The translations under genes and the position numbers were made by a program. A model generated the notes under the pieces. The model made no database searches. It was not told the DNA's origin and saw only the letters and a list, made by a program, of their open reading frames with translations. A stretch of DNA of 64,000 bases from contig CANMVS010000005.1 of NCBI GenBank assembly GCA_947501445.1, forward strand, positions 124,001-188,000, given 5' to 3'. Positions 19,623 to 28,683 of the stretch are shown in pieces (the stretch's first letter is position 1; every line of letters begins with the position of its first letter). The DNA is from an uncultured Rhizobiaceae group bacterium. GTDB lineage: Bacteria; Pseudomonadota; Alphaproteobacteria; Rhizobiales; Rhizobiaceae.

Positions 19623-19725
19623 AGAGCAATTCAGGTTTTGACGGGATTGGCAAAACCTGAATGCATCATCAATATCAATAGCCGGCACCGTTGTCCCGTT
19701 TCTGACAAAACGTGAAACGGTCTAA
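19623..19725 (-). repeat. Dispersed intergenic repeat, copy C
   Basis: Full-length copy in reverse orientation. Read on the minus strand it starts TTAGACCGTTTCACGTTTTG and ends with the TTCAGGTTTTG...CAAAACCTGAA hairpin and TTGCTC. With copy B it brackets the start side of autotransporter copy 2. The 157 bp between it and hiuH (19726-19882) show nothing I can call. Confidence 0.82.
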
Positions 19726-19882
19726 TAAAATTACACAACGTGGCAACACATCTTGAATTATCCACCACCGAACCCCTGGGAGACCTGTGACCCATTGGCA
19801 GATCCGTTCAGTTGTCAACAGTGGACGCAACCGTTTGTAATTTTAAAGTGTACTGTCATCGCACAGGTCGTGCGTTGTGCGA

Positions 19883-20248
19883 TTAACTGCCACGATAGGT
19901 GGAATAGCCGTAGGGAGAGATCAACAGCGGTACGTGATAGTGCGCGCCAGCATCAGCAATACCAAAACGGATTGGAATAATGTCCAGAAATGCCGGTTGT
20001 GCGAGTGCGGCACCGCTTTGCCTCAGATAGTCTCCGGCATGAAACACCAGCTCGTATGTGCCCACCAACAGGTTTTCGCCCGCCAACAAAGGCGCGTCGC
20101 AGCGACCATCAGCGTTGGTTGTCACAGTTTTGATGTGCCTGCGCGCTTCACCGTCCAATGCAAAAAGCTCTATGGATAGTCCGGCTGCCGGATTGCCGGA
20201 CGCCGTGTCCAGTACGTGGGTCGTCAATCGCCCTGAATCTGTAGTCAT
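19883..20248 (-). CDS. hiuH: 5-hydroxyisourate hydrolase (transthyretin-like)
   Basis: 121 aa. Hydrolyses 5-hydroxyisourate made by PuuD to OHCU. The family landmarks are present: LTTHVLD near the N-terminus (catalytic His), an internal Arg/His pair in the GEARRHIKT region, and the C-terminal YRGS. I start at ATG 20248 with AGGAG upstream; a longer frame to 20290 lacks a ribosome site. Last gene of the puuE-uraD-allA-hiuH unit, which faces the puuD-guaD pair across the autotransporter block. Confidence 0.93.
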   Translation of the reverse strand: MTTDSGRLTTHVLDTASGNPAAGLSIELFALDGEARRHIKTVTTNADGRCDAPLLAGENLLVGTYELVFHAGDYLRQSGAALAQPAFLDIIPIRFGIADAGAHYHVPLLISPYGYSTYRGS

Positions 20249-20304
20249 GTCAATTCTCCTTCGATTGCCGACCAGCCGGATACTGCTCACAGTCCCGAAA
20301 GGCG

Positions 20305-20829
20305 CTAAACTTCATTTATCACGTAGTCCGGATCTGTGGCCGGATAAAAATATTCTTCAAGATTTTCACCATGGCCATCACGGTCCACAACGAGAAAATC
20401 GCTGACCCGGGTAAGTGTCATGAGCGGGTGATGCCAGATATTGGCATGATAATTGACCCCCTGATGACCGCTGGCCAGAAAGGCCTTTGGAGGGCCCGGC
20501 CTGCCATTGTCATCCGGTGCCACAACGACCAGCCATGGACGTTCCTGCAAGGGATAAAATGACTGGCTGCCAAGCGGATGGCGTTCCATCATGTCAACAT
20601 GATGGGGCATGGACCGCGGCTGCCCGCGAAAGATATTGATGATGGCATGGCCCGCATCATCAACACCAACTCTGGCGAGCGCATGAAAGCGCTGCGTATT
20701 GCCACCGTTGATCATACGGCACTCGGCGTCATCAATCTCAATAACAGATCCAAACGGCTCAAAGGCCTGACGGGTCAACGGCTCAACTATCAAACTTTTG
20801 AACCCGACAGACTTGTGTGAATTGGCCAC
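20305..20829 (-). CDS. allA: Ureidoglycolate lyase
   Basis: 174 aa cupin-fold enzyme that splits ureidoglycolate to glyoxylate and urea. Recognisable segments: [14 protein letters not shown] at the N-terminus, a [13 protein letters not shown] stretch, the central [15 protein letters not shown] metal region, and [14 protein letters not shown] near the C-terminus. Start is GTG at 20829 with GGTGGAG six bases upstream, three bases after the uraD stop, which fits coupled translation. Confidence 0.93.
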   Translation of the reverse strand: MANSHKSVGFKSLIVEPLTRQAFEPFGSVIEIDDAECRMINGGNTQRFHALARVGVDDAGHAIINIFRGQPRSMPHHVDMMERHPLGSQSFYPLQERPWLVVVAPDDNGRPGPPKAFLASGHQGVNYHANIWHHPLMTLTRVSDFLVVDRDGHGENLEEYFYPATDPDYVINEV

Positions 20830-20832
20830 TGT

Positions 20833-21327
20833 CTACTCCACCAACAGCGCTGCAAGGCGCAGACCCGCTATCTTTTCAACCTGTGCGCAGGCAGTCTCAA
20901 ATTCCTTTTCCACGCTATTGTCGATCCGGGTTCGAAATGCCTCCAGGATATCATCCTTTGTCAGTCCCTTGACTGCAATGATAAATGGAAATCCAAAACG
21001 CGTCATATAATCAGCGTTTAACCGGGTGAACGCGGCATGCTCGCTTGCGGATAACCGGTCAAGTCCGGCGCCAGCCTGCTCCGATTTGGAATCCTGCGTG
21101 AGGTCGCCCGAAATCGCCAGTTTGCCCGCAAGATCCGGGTGGGCAAGCAGGACATCAAGCCTCTTGGCATGCTCAGCCTCGCGAAATACGGTGCACAGCG
21201 CGTCATGTACGGCCTGCGCACGCAGTGGCTGTTCTATCGCGCCACGATCAAAAGCACGTTCGGCCACCCATTGCGAGTGCTCAAAAACACCGCCGCACTT
21301 TTGCAAAAATTCTGCCCGGCTGACCAT
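20833..21327 (-). CDS. uraD: OHCU decarboxylase
   Basis: 164 aa helical enzyme converting 2-oxo-4-hydroxy-4-carboxy-5-ureidoimidazoline to (S)-allantoin. The hallmark HPDLAGKL is present at about residue 62, as are the FGFPFIIAVKG and R-x-x-N-S-x-E-x-E-F motifs at the C-terminal side. It starts two bases after the puuE stop and precedes allA by three bases, so all three are clearly one operon. Confidence 0.94.
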   Translation of the reverse strand: MVSRAEFLQKCGGVFEHSQWVAERAFDRGAIEQPLRAQAVHDALCTVFREAEHAKRLDVLLAHPDLAGKLAISGDLTQDSKSEQAGAGLDRLSASEHAAFTRLNADYMTRFGFPFIIAVKGLTKDDILEAFRTRIDNSVEKEFETACAQVEKIAGLRLAALLVE

Positions 21328-21329
21328 GT

Positions 21330-22244
21330 TTAAATGTGCTCCGATTTGTGGTGCTCATGCCAGTGCCGGGCAATATCTATGCGACGTGCGACCCAGGCAT
21401 CATCGTGCGAAGCAACATAGTCGAGAAACCGTGCAAGCGCCGCTGCCCGCCCGGGACGCCCGGCCAGACGGCAGTGCAGACCAATTGACATCATCTTTGG
21501 CGCACCGGCCTGTCCTTCAGCATAAAGTACGTCAAAACTGTCCTTGAGATAGGCAAAGAACTGATCACCTGAATTGAAGCCCTGCGGTGTCGCAAAGCGC
21601 ATGTCATTGGCATCCAGCGTATAGGGTATAATCAGGTGTGGTACCTTAGGGCCTTTGACCCAATAGGGCAGATCATCTGCATAGGCGTCGGATGAATATA
21701 AAAACCCGCCTTCTTCAATCGCCAGATCAGCCGAATGGATAGAGCTGCGTCCCGTATACCAGCCGTAGGGACGCTCGCCGGTCACCTGCGTATGAATGCG
21801 AATGGCTTCACGCATATGTTCGGCTTCTTCCTCACGGGAATAGTCGCGGTATTCGACCCACTTCAATCCGTGGGAAGCGATTTCCCAATCGGCTTCTTTC
21901 ATGCCGGCAACGACTTCAAGGTTGCGTTCCAGCGCTGTCGCAACGCCATAGACAGTGACCGGCATCTGCCTTTGTGTGAACAACCGCCACAGCCGCCAGA
22001 AACCGGCGCGCGATCCATATTCATACATGGATTCCATATTCATATGGCGTTGGCCGGGCCAGGAAACAGCGCCAACAATTTCGGACAGGAAGGCTTCTGA
22101 TCCGGCATCACCATGCAGGATATTGTTCTCACCACCCTCTTCGTAGTTGATTACAAATTGAACGGCGACCTTGGCACCACCTGGCCATTTCGGGTCGGGT
22201 GTTGTGCGGCCATAGCCAATCATATCACGCGGATAGTCTGTCAC
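21330..22244 (-). CDS. puuE: Allantoinase PuuE (polysaccharide deacetylase fold)
   Basis: 304 aa metal-independent-type allantoinase, converting allantoin to allantoate. N-terminal MTDYPRDMIGYGRTTPDPKW and the FVINYEEGGENNILHGD segment are diagnostic; SHGLKWVEYRDYSREEEAEH carries the NodB-like His motif. First gene of the puuE-uraD-allA-hiuH operon; its promoter should lie in the 132 bp gap to phnN. Allantoicase is not in the window, so how allantoate becomes ureidoglycolate is not shown here. Confidence 0.94.
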   Translation of the reverse strand: MTDYPRDMIGYGRTTPDPKWPGGAKVAVQFVINYEEGGENNILHGDAGSEAFLSEIVGAVSWPGQRHMNMESMYEYGSRAGFWRLWRLFTQRQMPVTVYGVATALERNLEVVAGMKEADWEIASHGLKWVEYRDYSREEEAEHMREAIRIHTQVTGERPYGWYTGRSSIHSADLAIEEGGFLYSSDAYADDLPYWVKGPKVPHLIIPYTLDANDMRFATPQGFNSGDQFFAYLKDSFDVLYAEGQAGAPKMMSIGLHCRLAGRPGRAAALARFLDYVASHDDAWVARRIDIARHWHEHHKSEHI

Positions 22245-22376
22245 ATCGATGCTCCCGTCATTTCGTGACAGGCTAACACCACACGTCCAAAAACTCGACG
22301 CCCGACATGCCGTATTTTTATTGAAACTGTTTCACATCAGGACGCAACAACGATCAACACCGCACAGTCCGGATTG

Positions 22377-22979
22377 TCACCCGGTTTGCTGCGCCGCCAT
22401 TATGGCGCCCACCAGTGCCTGGCCCGCCTGTTCAATGGCACCGCTGTTATCAATTATAACCGCATCGGACATTGATGTGTTCAGCATCGCATTGCGATCA
22501 AGCCGGGCCAGGATTTCGTCGCGGCTCTCGCGGCCACGTTGTGCCAGACGGTCTGCCAAAACATCACGCTCAGCGGTTACATTGATGACCACAAACCGGG
22601 AAAAATGCTGTCGCAATGCGTCCAGCGCTGCCCGTGATCCGTTGCAGATCGCTGTTTTACCGCCTTCAATCTGCCGGTCGACATCGCCAGGCACACCATA
22701 TTGGAGACCATGGGCTTGCCACGAAACGGCAAATCCACCCGTGCGTGATGTTTCTTCAAACTGCGCTTGCGTTGCCGGGATGTGATCTTCTGTTGCACCA
22801 TCAAGCGGCCGGGTAATCACCCGCTGAACAAAAAATATGTCCTTGCGTCCGGCAAGCGCCCGTCTGGCGAAGTTCAGCAAAGTATCCTTGCCCGCGCCAC
22901 TGGGGCCAACAACCGCAACAAATACGCCGGCACCTGTGGCAGGCCGTACTGCAGTTTTGTGATCAGACTGAATATTCAC
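22377..22979 (-). CDS. phnN: Ribose 1,5-bisphosphate phosphokinase PhnN
   Basis: 200 aa kinase making PRPP from ribose 1,5-bisphosphate at the end of the C-P lyase route. Walker A is GPSGAGKDTLL near the N-terminus; the VQRVITRPL segment and a C-terminal NSGAIEQAG match the guanylate-kinase-like family. GTG start at 22979 overlaps the phnM stop by one base (TAGTG). Last gene of the phn cluster. Confidence 0.93.
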   Translation of the reverse strand: MNIQSDHKTAVRPATGAGVFVAVVGPSGAGKDTLLNFARRALAGRKDIFFVQRVITRPLDGATEDHIPATQAQFEETSRTGGFAVSWQAHGLQYGVPGDVDRQIEGGKTAICNGSRAALDALRQHFSRFVVINVTAERDVLADRLAQRGRESRDEILARLDRNAMLNTSMSDAVIIDNSGAIEQAGQALVGAIMAAQQTG

Positions 22980-24118
22980 TATGCGACCCGGTGCCCTTCA
23001 CGCCACACGGTGCGTACCACCGGAACCTGATGATCATGACGCACACGCACCAGATCACCGCGTTTGCCGATGGCGATTTCACCACGGTCTTCAAATCCGG
23101 CCGAGGCAGCAGGGTTTTTCGACACCATGGCAATGGCCTCTGGTAATTTTATGCCTTCAACCTTGTCGCCAAGGCAGAACGCCGATTGTATCAGACTAAA
23201 TGGGATATAATCGGATGAAAGGATATCCAGCAGACCATTTGCAGCCAGTTCTCCGGCTGCCACATTGCCCGAATGCGAACTTCCGCGAACAACATTTGGC
23301 GCGCCCATCAATACGGCCATCCCGGCTTCCTTCGAGGCTTTTGCGGCTTCAATTGTCGTGGGAAATTCTGCCACCTGTATGCCCTGCTCGATTGCTTCAT
23401 CCACATGCGCGGCCGTCGCATCATCATGGCTGGCAAGAACGATGCCGCGTTGCTGACAGACTGCCGATATGGCCTTGCGGTGGCGATCCGAATGGGCCTG
23501 CGAATGGGCAATGCGCCTTTCACAAAAAACCCTGAAATCATGGTCCGACATTTTCAGTTTGCCCTGAAAATATACGCTATAGGCATCAAGGTTGCGAAAC
23601 TGACGCTGGCCAGGCGCGTGATCCATCAGCGATGCCAGACGCACACGATCATTGGATTCAAAAACAGCAAAACCCTCCATGCAGTCAGGCGCGGAGACTT
23701 CGCAGCGCAGATGCAGGTAGTGGTCTGCCCGCAGCCGATCATTGCGGCATCCCTCATCAATGGCGCGGGCAAGCTGGCTCATGTCCTCATCATTCATTTC
23801 TGCATCATCATCCATACCAATGCGCAAGGCATCAAACACGGTTGTTATGCCGGATGAACAGATTTGCGCATCATGGGCAAGCACCGCCGCCAGGGGATTC
23901 CACCGAACCTTTGGACGCGGTGCATAGTGGCCTTCGAGGTGATCAGTATGCAGTTCCACGAGCCCGGGGATGATATAGTCGCCGCCCATATCCTGTGCAT
24001 CCGGCCTTGCTGTGGCACCGCCAATTTCAACGATGTTGCCATCGCGAACCAGAAGAGACCCTTCAATAACCTCGTCAGCCAGAATGATTTTAGCGTTCTT
24101 CAAGTGCAATTCAGACAT
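22979..24118 (-). CDS. phnM: Alpha-D-ribose 1-methylphosphonate 5-triphosphate diphosphatase PhnM
   Basis: 379 aa amidohydrolase that removes pyrophosphate from the RPnTP intermediate. ATG 24118 with AGGA six bases upstream is chosen over a longer frame to 24178. The metal ligands are visible in ELHTDHLEGHYAPRP (HxDH), SHDDATAAH and the DILSSDYIP stretch. Length matches the family. Co-transcribed with phnN and the 2H-phosphoesterase gene. Confidence 0.94.
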   Translation of the reverse strand: MSELHLKNAKIILADEVIEGSLLVRDGNIVEIGGATARPDAQDMGGDYIIPGLVELHTDHLEGHYAPRPKVRWNPLAAVLAHDAQICSSGITTVFDALRIGMDDDAEMNDEDMSQLARAIDEGCRNDRLRADHYLHLRCEVSAPDCMEGFAVFESNDRVRLASLMDHAPGQRQFRNLDAYSVYFQGKLKMSDHDFRVFCERRIAHSQAHSDRHRKAISAVCQQRGIVLASHDDATAAHVDEAIEQGIQVAEFPTTIEAAKASKEAGMAVLMGAPNVVRGSSHSGNVAAGELAANGLLDILSSDYIPFSLIQSAFCLGDKVEGIKLPEAIAMVSKNPAASAGFEDRGEIAIGKRGDLVRVRHDHQVPVVRTVWREGHRVA

Positions 24119-24197
24119 TTTAATCCTGTAATCAATCGCCGTATTGAAACCTTTGCGATCACTTGTGTGACGCAGCATCTGTCATTGTATCTGATAC

Positions 24198-24896
24198 TCA
24201 ACAAACCGGTTCGCGTTCCAGTGAAACAAGAGAGTGAACCTGAAATGGCGCACCACTTTCCGCTTCGGTAAACAGCGCCAGATTGCGCACTTCAATCGGC
24301 TCGCTGAGCACCGGATCAAAGAATGTATGCAAGGCCTTTTCAACCCGTGCGGCGTCACTGCTTTCCACCGGGCCGGTCAGCGTCATATGGAATCGAAAAT
24401 CATCATCAACATAAGGATAGCCCCATTGGTGCAAATTCGCCAGTTGGGTTGGCGTCAAACTCTGCGGGTTGCGCCGCTCGATTTCGGCATCACTCATCGG
24501 GGCGCGAAATACGTCAAATTCCCGCACGAGGCGACCGGCAAGTTCTGCCAAGGGTGCAACGGGTGCTGTTGGCACCAGAGCAAAAAATGATCCAAGTCGG
24601 CGGATAACCATTTGCGGTATTTTAAAACGTTCCACCGTATCGCAAAACCTTTCCAGGGCCTGGCATAAGTCTGCTTCGTTGTGGCCGTCTGACAGACGAA
24701 AGGGCGCTTTCAGTGTCCCATGAAACCCGTATCTGCGTGGTGCGGCCGTATGAAAGGCAATCTCTGCATCATTGAGGCCGGTGATGGCCGGTGCTTCTAC
24801 CGTTTCGCCGGTAAATGCATTTCGACCCAACCAATTGGTCGCAACGCGGCTCAACGGATCACTGACCGGTGGTGCAAAATAGATCGCATAGCGCAT
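24198..24896 (-). CDS. DUF1045 2H-phosphoesterase of the phosphonate cluster
   Basis: 232 aa. Two HxT motifs, HGTLK (about residue 57) and HMTLT (about 170), place it in the 2H phosphoesterase superfamily; the MRYAIYFAPP start and WLGRNAFTG segment identify the phn-linked DUF1045 group. Sits between phnE2 and phnM. Such enzymes hydrolyse cyclic phosphate esters, and since no phnP (cyclic ribose phosphate phosphodiesterase) is in the window this protein is a good candidate to do that step. That role is inference. Confidence 0.88.
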   Translation of the reverse strand: MRYAIYFAPPVSDPLSRVATNWLGRNAFTGETVEAPAITGLNDAEIAFHTAAPRRYGFHGTLKAPFRLSDGHNEADLCQALERFCDTVERFKIPQMVIRRLGSFFALVPTAPVAPLAELAGRLVREFDVFRAPMSDAEIERRNPQSLTPTQLANLHQWGYPYVDDDFRFHMTLTGPVESSDAARVEKALHTFFDPVLSEPIEVRNLALFTEAESGAPFQVHSLVSLEREPVC

Positions 24897-25058
24897 TCGG
24901 TATTCCTTTCAGTCGCGTTTGCCTGCACTCTGCAAAGCAGATTGGCGGCAAGGCACCGACATTGATTACAACCCGGCCCCTGTCAAATTCCTGCCATTGG
25001 AACCCGGCAAAGGCGCAGTCAAGACACATCTCAAAGGCGCATCAGGTCACGTTGCCCA

Positions 25059-26636
25059 TCAACGTGCGCTGTTGCCCATAAGACGGCTGCGAATGGCATT
25101 GGAAATACCGTCAAAGACAAAGACAGTCGCCAGGATCAAAATGACCATATAGGCAACATTTTCCCAATCGGCATTTGTTCTCATGGCTTCCCAGAGTTTC
25201 AATCCAATCCCACCGGCACCAACCGCTCCAATAATCGTCGCTGAACGGGTATTGGATTCCCAGAAATACAAAGACTGGCTGGCAAAAACCGGCAATACCT
25301 GCGGCACCACACCATAGCGCTGGACCAGAACCGGCGCCGCACCAACGGACCGTATGCCTTCACGCTGCCTGTCGTCAATGTTCTCCAGTGTTTCTGAATA
25401 AAGTTTGCCCAGCGTCCCCGTGTCGGTGAAAAAGATGGCAGAAATACCAGCAAGTGGCCCCGGCCCAAACGCCCGGGTAAAGAACAATGCCCAGATGAGC
25501 ATGTCAACGCAGCGCAGAAAATCGAAAGACCGCTTCAGGAGCTGATTGACAAACCGGTTGGGCGTAATGTTTCTTGCCGCCGCGAAAGCCAGCGGGAAAG
25601 CCAGCAGTGTTGCAAAGAGTGTTCCGACAAACGCCATGACAATGGTCTGAAGTAGTTTGATCCAGACATCCGCATGCTGCCACTCGGCATTATAAAGAAT
25701 ATTGTTCCAGGCCAATGCTGCATTTGACATGGCCGGGCTGATGCGATCACCAAAGAAAATCATGCTGAGGACCGTGCTGGTCGATTTGCCCCAAAAGGGC
25801 GAATTGGTATCGAACCAGAAGTTCTCCCAACCCAGTATCCTGTGGCGCACCTTGACTTCATCGTTTTCGACTTCAACCGACCCGGCAAAACCAAATCGCA
25901 TCAATATGTCGCCATCGTGATGTTTTTGCTGTGCCCATTCGGGCAATGACCCGCGGGCTCGAACCATCTGGTCAGCAACGATATCAATGACAAGCCGCTC
26001 ACCGGCATAGTCAACGGAAACCTGCCCGGGACGGATTGATACGGCAGCCGAACCAATTTTTACATCAACGGCTGTGACCACAGTCTCATTCATGGTTTTC
26101 GCAGTGGGTGGCGTCTTTACGGAAGGACTGTTTGCACGCCCATTGGCAGATGGTTCAACCATGAAACTGTCACCACCCGATTGTGCCGCCTTGCTGTTGT
26201 CTTGCGCACCTGGTGCATCCGGTGCCATGAAGCTGTTGACCACAGATTTTGTGCCGTTTTCAGTACCAAAACCGGCATCCGTATCGGTTACGACGGGACG
26301 TTGCACATCTTCTGTCTGGCGCGACAACCATGCGGGTTGCGGATCTTTTCCAAGCGGTGAAAAACGCGGAAACTCAACGGCCAGATAATCGCCATCATAT
26401 TCAATGTCAGGGCGAATTTCATAACTCACCCAGTCGGCCAGATAGGTGCCTGCGATACCCCAGTTGCCATTGGAAATTGCGGCACCAATTCCAAACAGTG
26501 ACCAAGCAAAGACAACATAAGCAATGGCCGCAACACCAATCAGGGGCGCACGGCACCGTTCCAGCAGCGGTCGATTGAATACGTCATAATGTCGCCCAAC
26601 AATGTCACTTACAGCTTCGGCGGTTAATGTTGTCAT
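25059..26636 (-). CDS. phnE: Phosphonate ABC transporter permease PhnE2, with large insert
   Basis: 525 aa, far longer than a typical PhnE of about 260-300 aa. A first membrane segment at about 32-50 is followed by a soluble insert of roughly 200 residues (about 75-300) before the permease core with the GPLAGISAIFFTDTGTLGKLYSE loop and a C-terminal IGAVGAGGIGLKLWEA motif. Part of the insert (about 120-190) is low-complexity, rich in Ser, Ala, Pro and Asn, with two similar NSFMAP / DSFMVEP pieces. Related rhizobial PhnE2 proteins do carry an extracytoplasmic loop; this one looks extended. Gap of 3 bp after phnE1. Confidence 0.9.
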   Translation of the reverse strand: MTTLTAEAVSDIVGRHYDVFNRPLLERCRAPLIGVAAIAYVVFAWSLFGIGAAISNGNWGIAGTYLADWVSYEIRPDIEYDGDYLAVEFPRFSPLGKDPQPAWLSRQTEDVQRPVVTDTDAGFGTENGTKSVVNSFMAPDAPGAQDNSKAAQSGGDSFMVEPSANGRANSPSVKTPPTAKTMNETVVTAVDVKIGSAAVSIRPGQVSVDYAGERLVIDIVADQMVRARGSLPEWAQQKHHDGDILMRFGFAGSVEVENDEVKVRHRILGWENFWFDTNSPFWGKSTSTVLSMIFFGDRISPAMSNAALAWNNILYNAEWQHADVWIKLLQTIVMAFVGTLFATLLAFPLAFAAARNITPNRFVNQLLKRSFDFLRCVDMLIWALFFTRAFGPGPLAGISAIFFTDTGTLGKLYSETLENIDDRQREGIRSVGAAPVLVQRYGVVPQVLPVFASQSLYFWESNTRSATIIGAVGAGGIGLKLWEAMRTNADWENVAYMVILILATVFVFDGISNAIRSRLMGNSAR

Positions 26637-26639
26637 GGA

Positions 26640-27608
26640 TCAGTCTCCCCGACCGAATGCAAATGCCTGATCACCAACAATACGTTTGCGCAGATGCGCC
26701 GACAGCTGGTCAATCGCAACAATGGTCACAAACAGCAATATGATTATTGCGAGCGTTTTGGCCTCATGTCCGCGGCTGATCGACAGCCGCAGGCTTTCAC
26801 CGATACCGCCGCCTCCGACGGCACCGATGATGGTTGATGCACGCACATTGATCTCAAACCGCAAGAGTGCGTAGGACAGAAAATTTGGCATGACCTGAGG
26901 CACAATGCCAAACCAGACACGCTCAATCCAGCTTCCACCCGCTGCACGCAGGCCTTCATCCGGGCGCATGTCAGCGTTTTCAACAACCTCAAAATACATT
27001 TTTCCCAATGCCCCGATTGTGTGGATTGAGACGGCGATGATGGCCGGTATTGGCCCCAGAGAGAGGATGGCGAGAAAAAATCCTGCGATAACAATCTCGG
27101 GAAATGCCCGCAACACTTCCATGAAGCGGCGCACAAAAAACCGCAGCCAGCGCCGGGTTGTCAGATTGGATGCGGCCAGAAAACAAAGGATAAATCCGAA
27201 CAGGAAACCGATAAGGGTAGCCATCAGGGCAATATTGATGGTCTCAATCATCTTATAGACGAATTCGGGAACATAGAGATTTTCAGTGATATAGTAGCGG
27301 CCTTCGGGATAGTTGAATTTCAAGCTGCCATCCGCATAGGGACTGGGCAGATCAAACATTGCGCGCCAGATTTCAAATCCGTCTCGCGGTATCAAATCAC
27401 CAACAAAATCAAACAAATGCGGCAAGCGATCAAAAAATTTACCTGCATTGGTCTCATTGGCAAACCATAGCGACCCAGCCAATACAACCAGAAGTGCAAT
27501 CGCGCCACCCACGGTATAAAGGCGTCGCTTGGCCAACATTTCGCGCCAGTGACGCTCAACAAGCTGTCCCTGCGCTGAAAGCCGAAGGGGCGTTGGTTCA
27601 GAATTCAT
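26640..27608 (-). CDS. phnE: Phosphonate ABC transporter permease PhnE1
   Basis: 322 aa inner-membrane permease. The core shows the ILSLGPIPAIIAVSIHTIGALGKMYFE coupling region and the IGAVGGGGIGESL motif close to the C-terminus. Forms a heterodimer with the product of the next gene, powered by PhnC and fed by PhnD. Separated from phnD by a hairpin at 27641-27670. Confidence 0.93.
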   Translation of the reverse strand: MNSEPTPLRLSAQGQLVERHWREMLAKRRLYTVGGAIALLVVLAGSLWFANETNAGKFFDRLPHLFDFVGDLIPRDGFEIWRAMFDLPSPYADGSLKFNYPEGRYYITENLYVPEFVYKMIETINIALMATLIGFLFGFILCFLAASNLTTRRWLRFFVRRFMEVLRAFPEIVIAGFFLAILSLGPIPAIIAVSIHTIGALGKMYFEVVENADMRPDEGLRAAGGSWIERVWFGIVPQVMPNFLSYALLRFEINVRASTIIGAVGGGGIGESLRLSISRGHEAKTLAIIILLFVTIVAIDQLSAHLRKRIVGDQAFAFGRGD

Positions 27609-27640
27609 GCAACTTAATTCCGTCGTATTGAGGAAAATGC

Positions 27641-27670
27641 CGCCGCTGCCCGACCATGCAGACAGCGGCG
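27641..27670 (-). terminator. Hairpin between phnD and phnE1 (attenuator)
   Basis: Perfect 8-bp stem CGCCGCTG/CAGCGGCG with a 14-base loop. There is no strong T-run, so partial termination or mRNA stabilisation giving more PhnD than PhnE is more likely than full termination. Confidence 0.6.
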
Positions 27671-27687
27671 CTTTTCAGTGCAGCGGT

Positions 27688-28596
27688 TCAGCTGCCGATT
27701 TTGGCTTTACGTGCTGCGATGATGGTTTTGTAGAAGTTTTCGTCAACTTCTGTGAAACCCTTGTAATCGCCGCCCTGAATCGCGCTGAAGCACTCAGGAT
27801 CATTGTTTGGCAATGCCATCATGAATTCCTTGAATTTGGTTTTCATGTCGCCATCCATGGAAGAGCGCACAACGATTGGTCCATTGGGAATCTGAGGCGA
27901 CTGCCAGACCTGCACCAGATCGCCCATATCAAGAATGCCCTTGTCGACCATTTTGCGCAGGTTTCCCGACGTATAGCCGTCTTCGAATTTGCCAACGCCT
28001 GATGACCAGGTTGTACCACCGTCGAAATTGCCTTTTACAATTTCAAGAACCAGATTTTCGTGACCGCCGCCGAAGCCGCTGCCGCTGAAATATTCCTCAA
28101 TTGTCATGCCAATATCACCAGGCAGAGCAACACTTGGCACGAGAAAACCGGATGTGGAATCAGGATCGGCAAATCCAATCTTTTTGCCTTTCATGTCTTC
28201 AAGAGATTTGATGCCGGAATCCTTGCGCGCAACCATCACTGAGTAGTAGCCGGTTGAACCGTCTGTCTGGATTGTTGTCAAAATGGGCTCAACAGCTTTG
28301 GCGTCTGCAAGATAGACTTTTGCATAGCCGGAAGCACCCAGCTCAGCATAATCGAGCGTACCGCCCAAAAGTCCCTGAATAACGCCATCGTAGTCAGCCG
28401 CAGGGAAGAGAGATACTTTTTCCACACCAATGGCTGCTGGCAGCGTATCAACGAGGCACTGGAAGTTACGCAGACGATCAGCTTCGTTTTCACCGCCAAG
28501 AATTCCGATGCGGAAATCCTTGAGGTTTTCAGCCTGTGCAACACCAACCAGCATTGCTGACAGTGCAACTGCACCGAGAAGCATTTTCTTGAACAT
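27688..28596 (-). CDS. phnD: Phosphonate ABC transporter binding protein PhnD
   Basis: 302 aa. Signal peptide residues 1-22 (LVGVAQA cleavage). The mature N-terminus LKDFRIGILGGENEADR and the GKKIGFADPDSTSGFLVPS segment match the PhnD family; the latter holds the phosphonate-binding Ser/Thr cluster. AGGAG lies 7 bases ahead of the ATG. Captures phosphonates in the periplasm for PhnE1/E2. Confidence 0.94.
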   Translation of the reverse strand: MFKKMLLGAVALSAMLVGVAQAENLKDFRIGILGGENEADRLRNFQCLVDTLPAAIGVEKVSLFPAADYDGVIQGLLGGTLDYAELGASGYAKVYLADAKAVEPILTTIQTDGSTGYYSVMVARKDSGIKSLEDMKGKKIGFADPDSTSGFLVPSVALPGDIGMTIEEYFSGSGFGGGHENLVLEIVKGNFDGGTTWSSGVGKFEDGYTSGNLRKMVDKGILDMGDLVQVWQSPQIPNGPIVVRSSMDGDMKTKFKEFMMALPNNDPECFSAIQGGDYKGFTEVDENFYKTIIAARKAKIGS

Positions 28597-28683
28597 GGGG
28601 TTCTCCTGTTTTAGCCAGTCATCGATAAAGTTTGCATTCCCACCCGTAACGGAGGCGAACCGATCACGATCCCTGCTCAGTGC

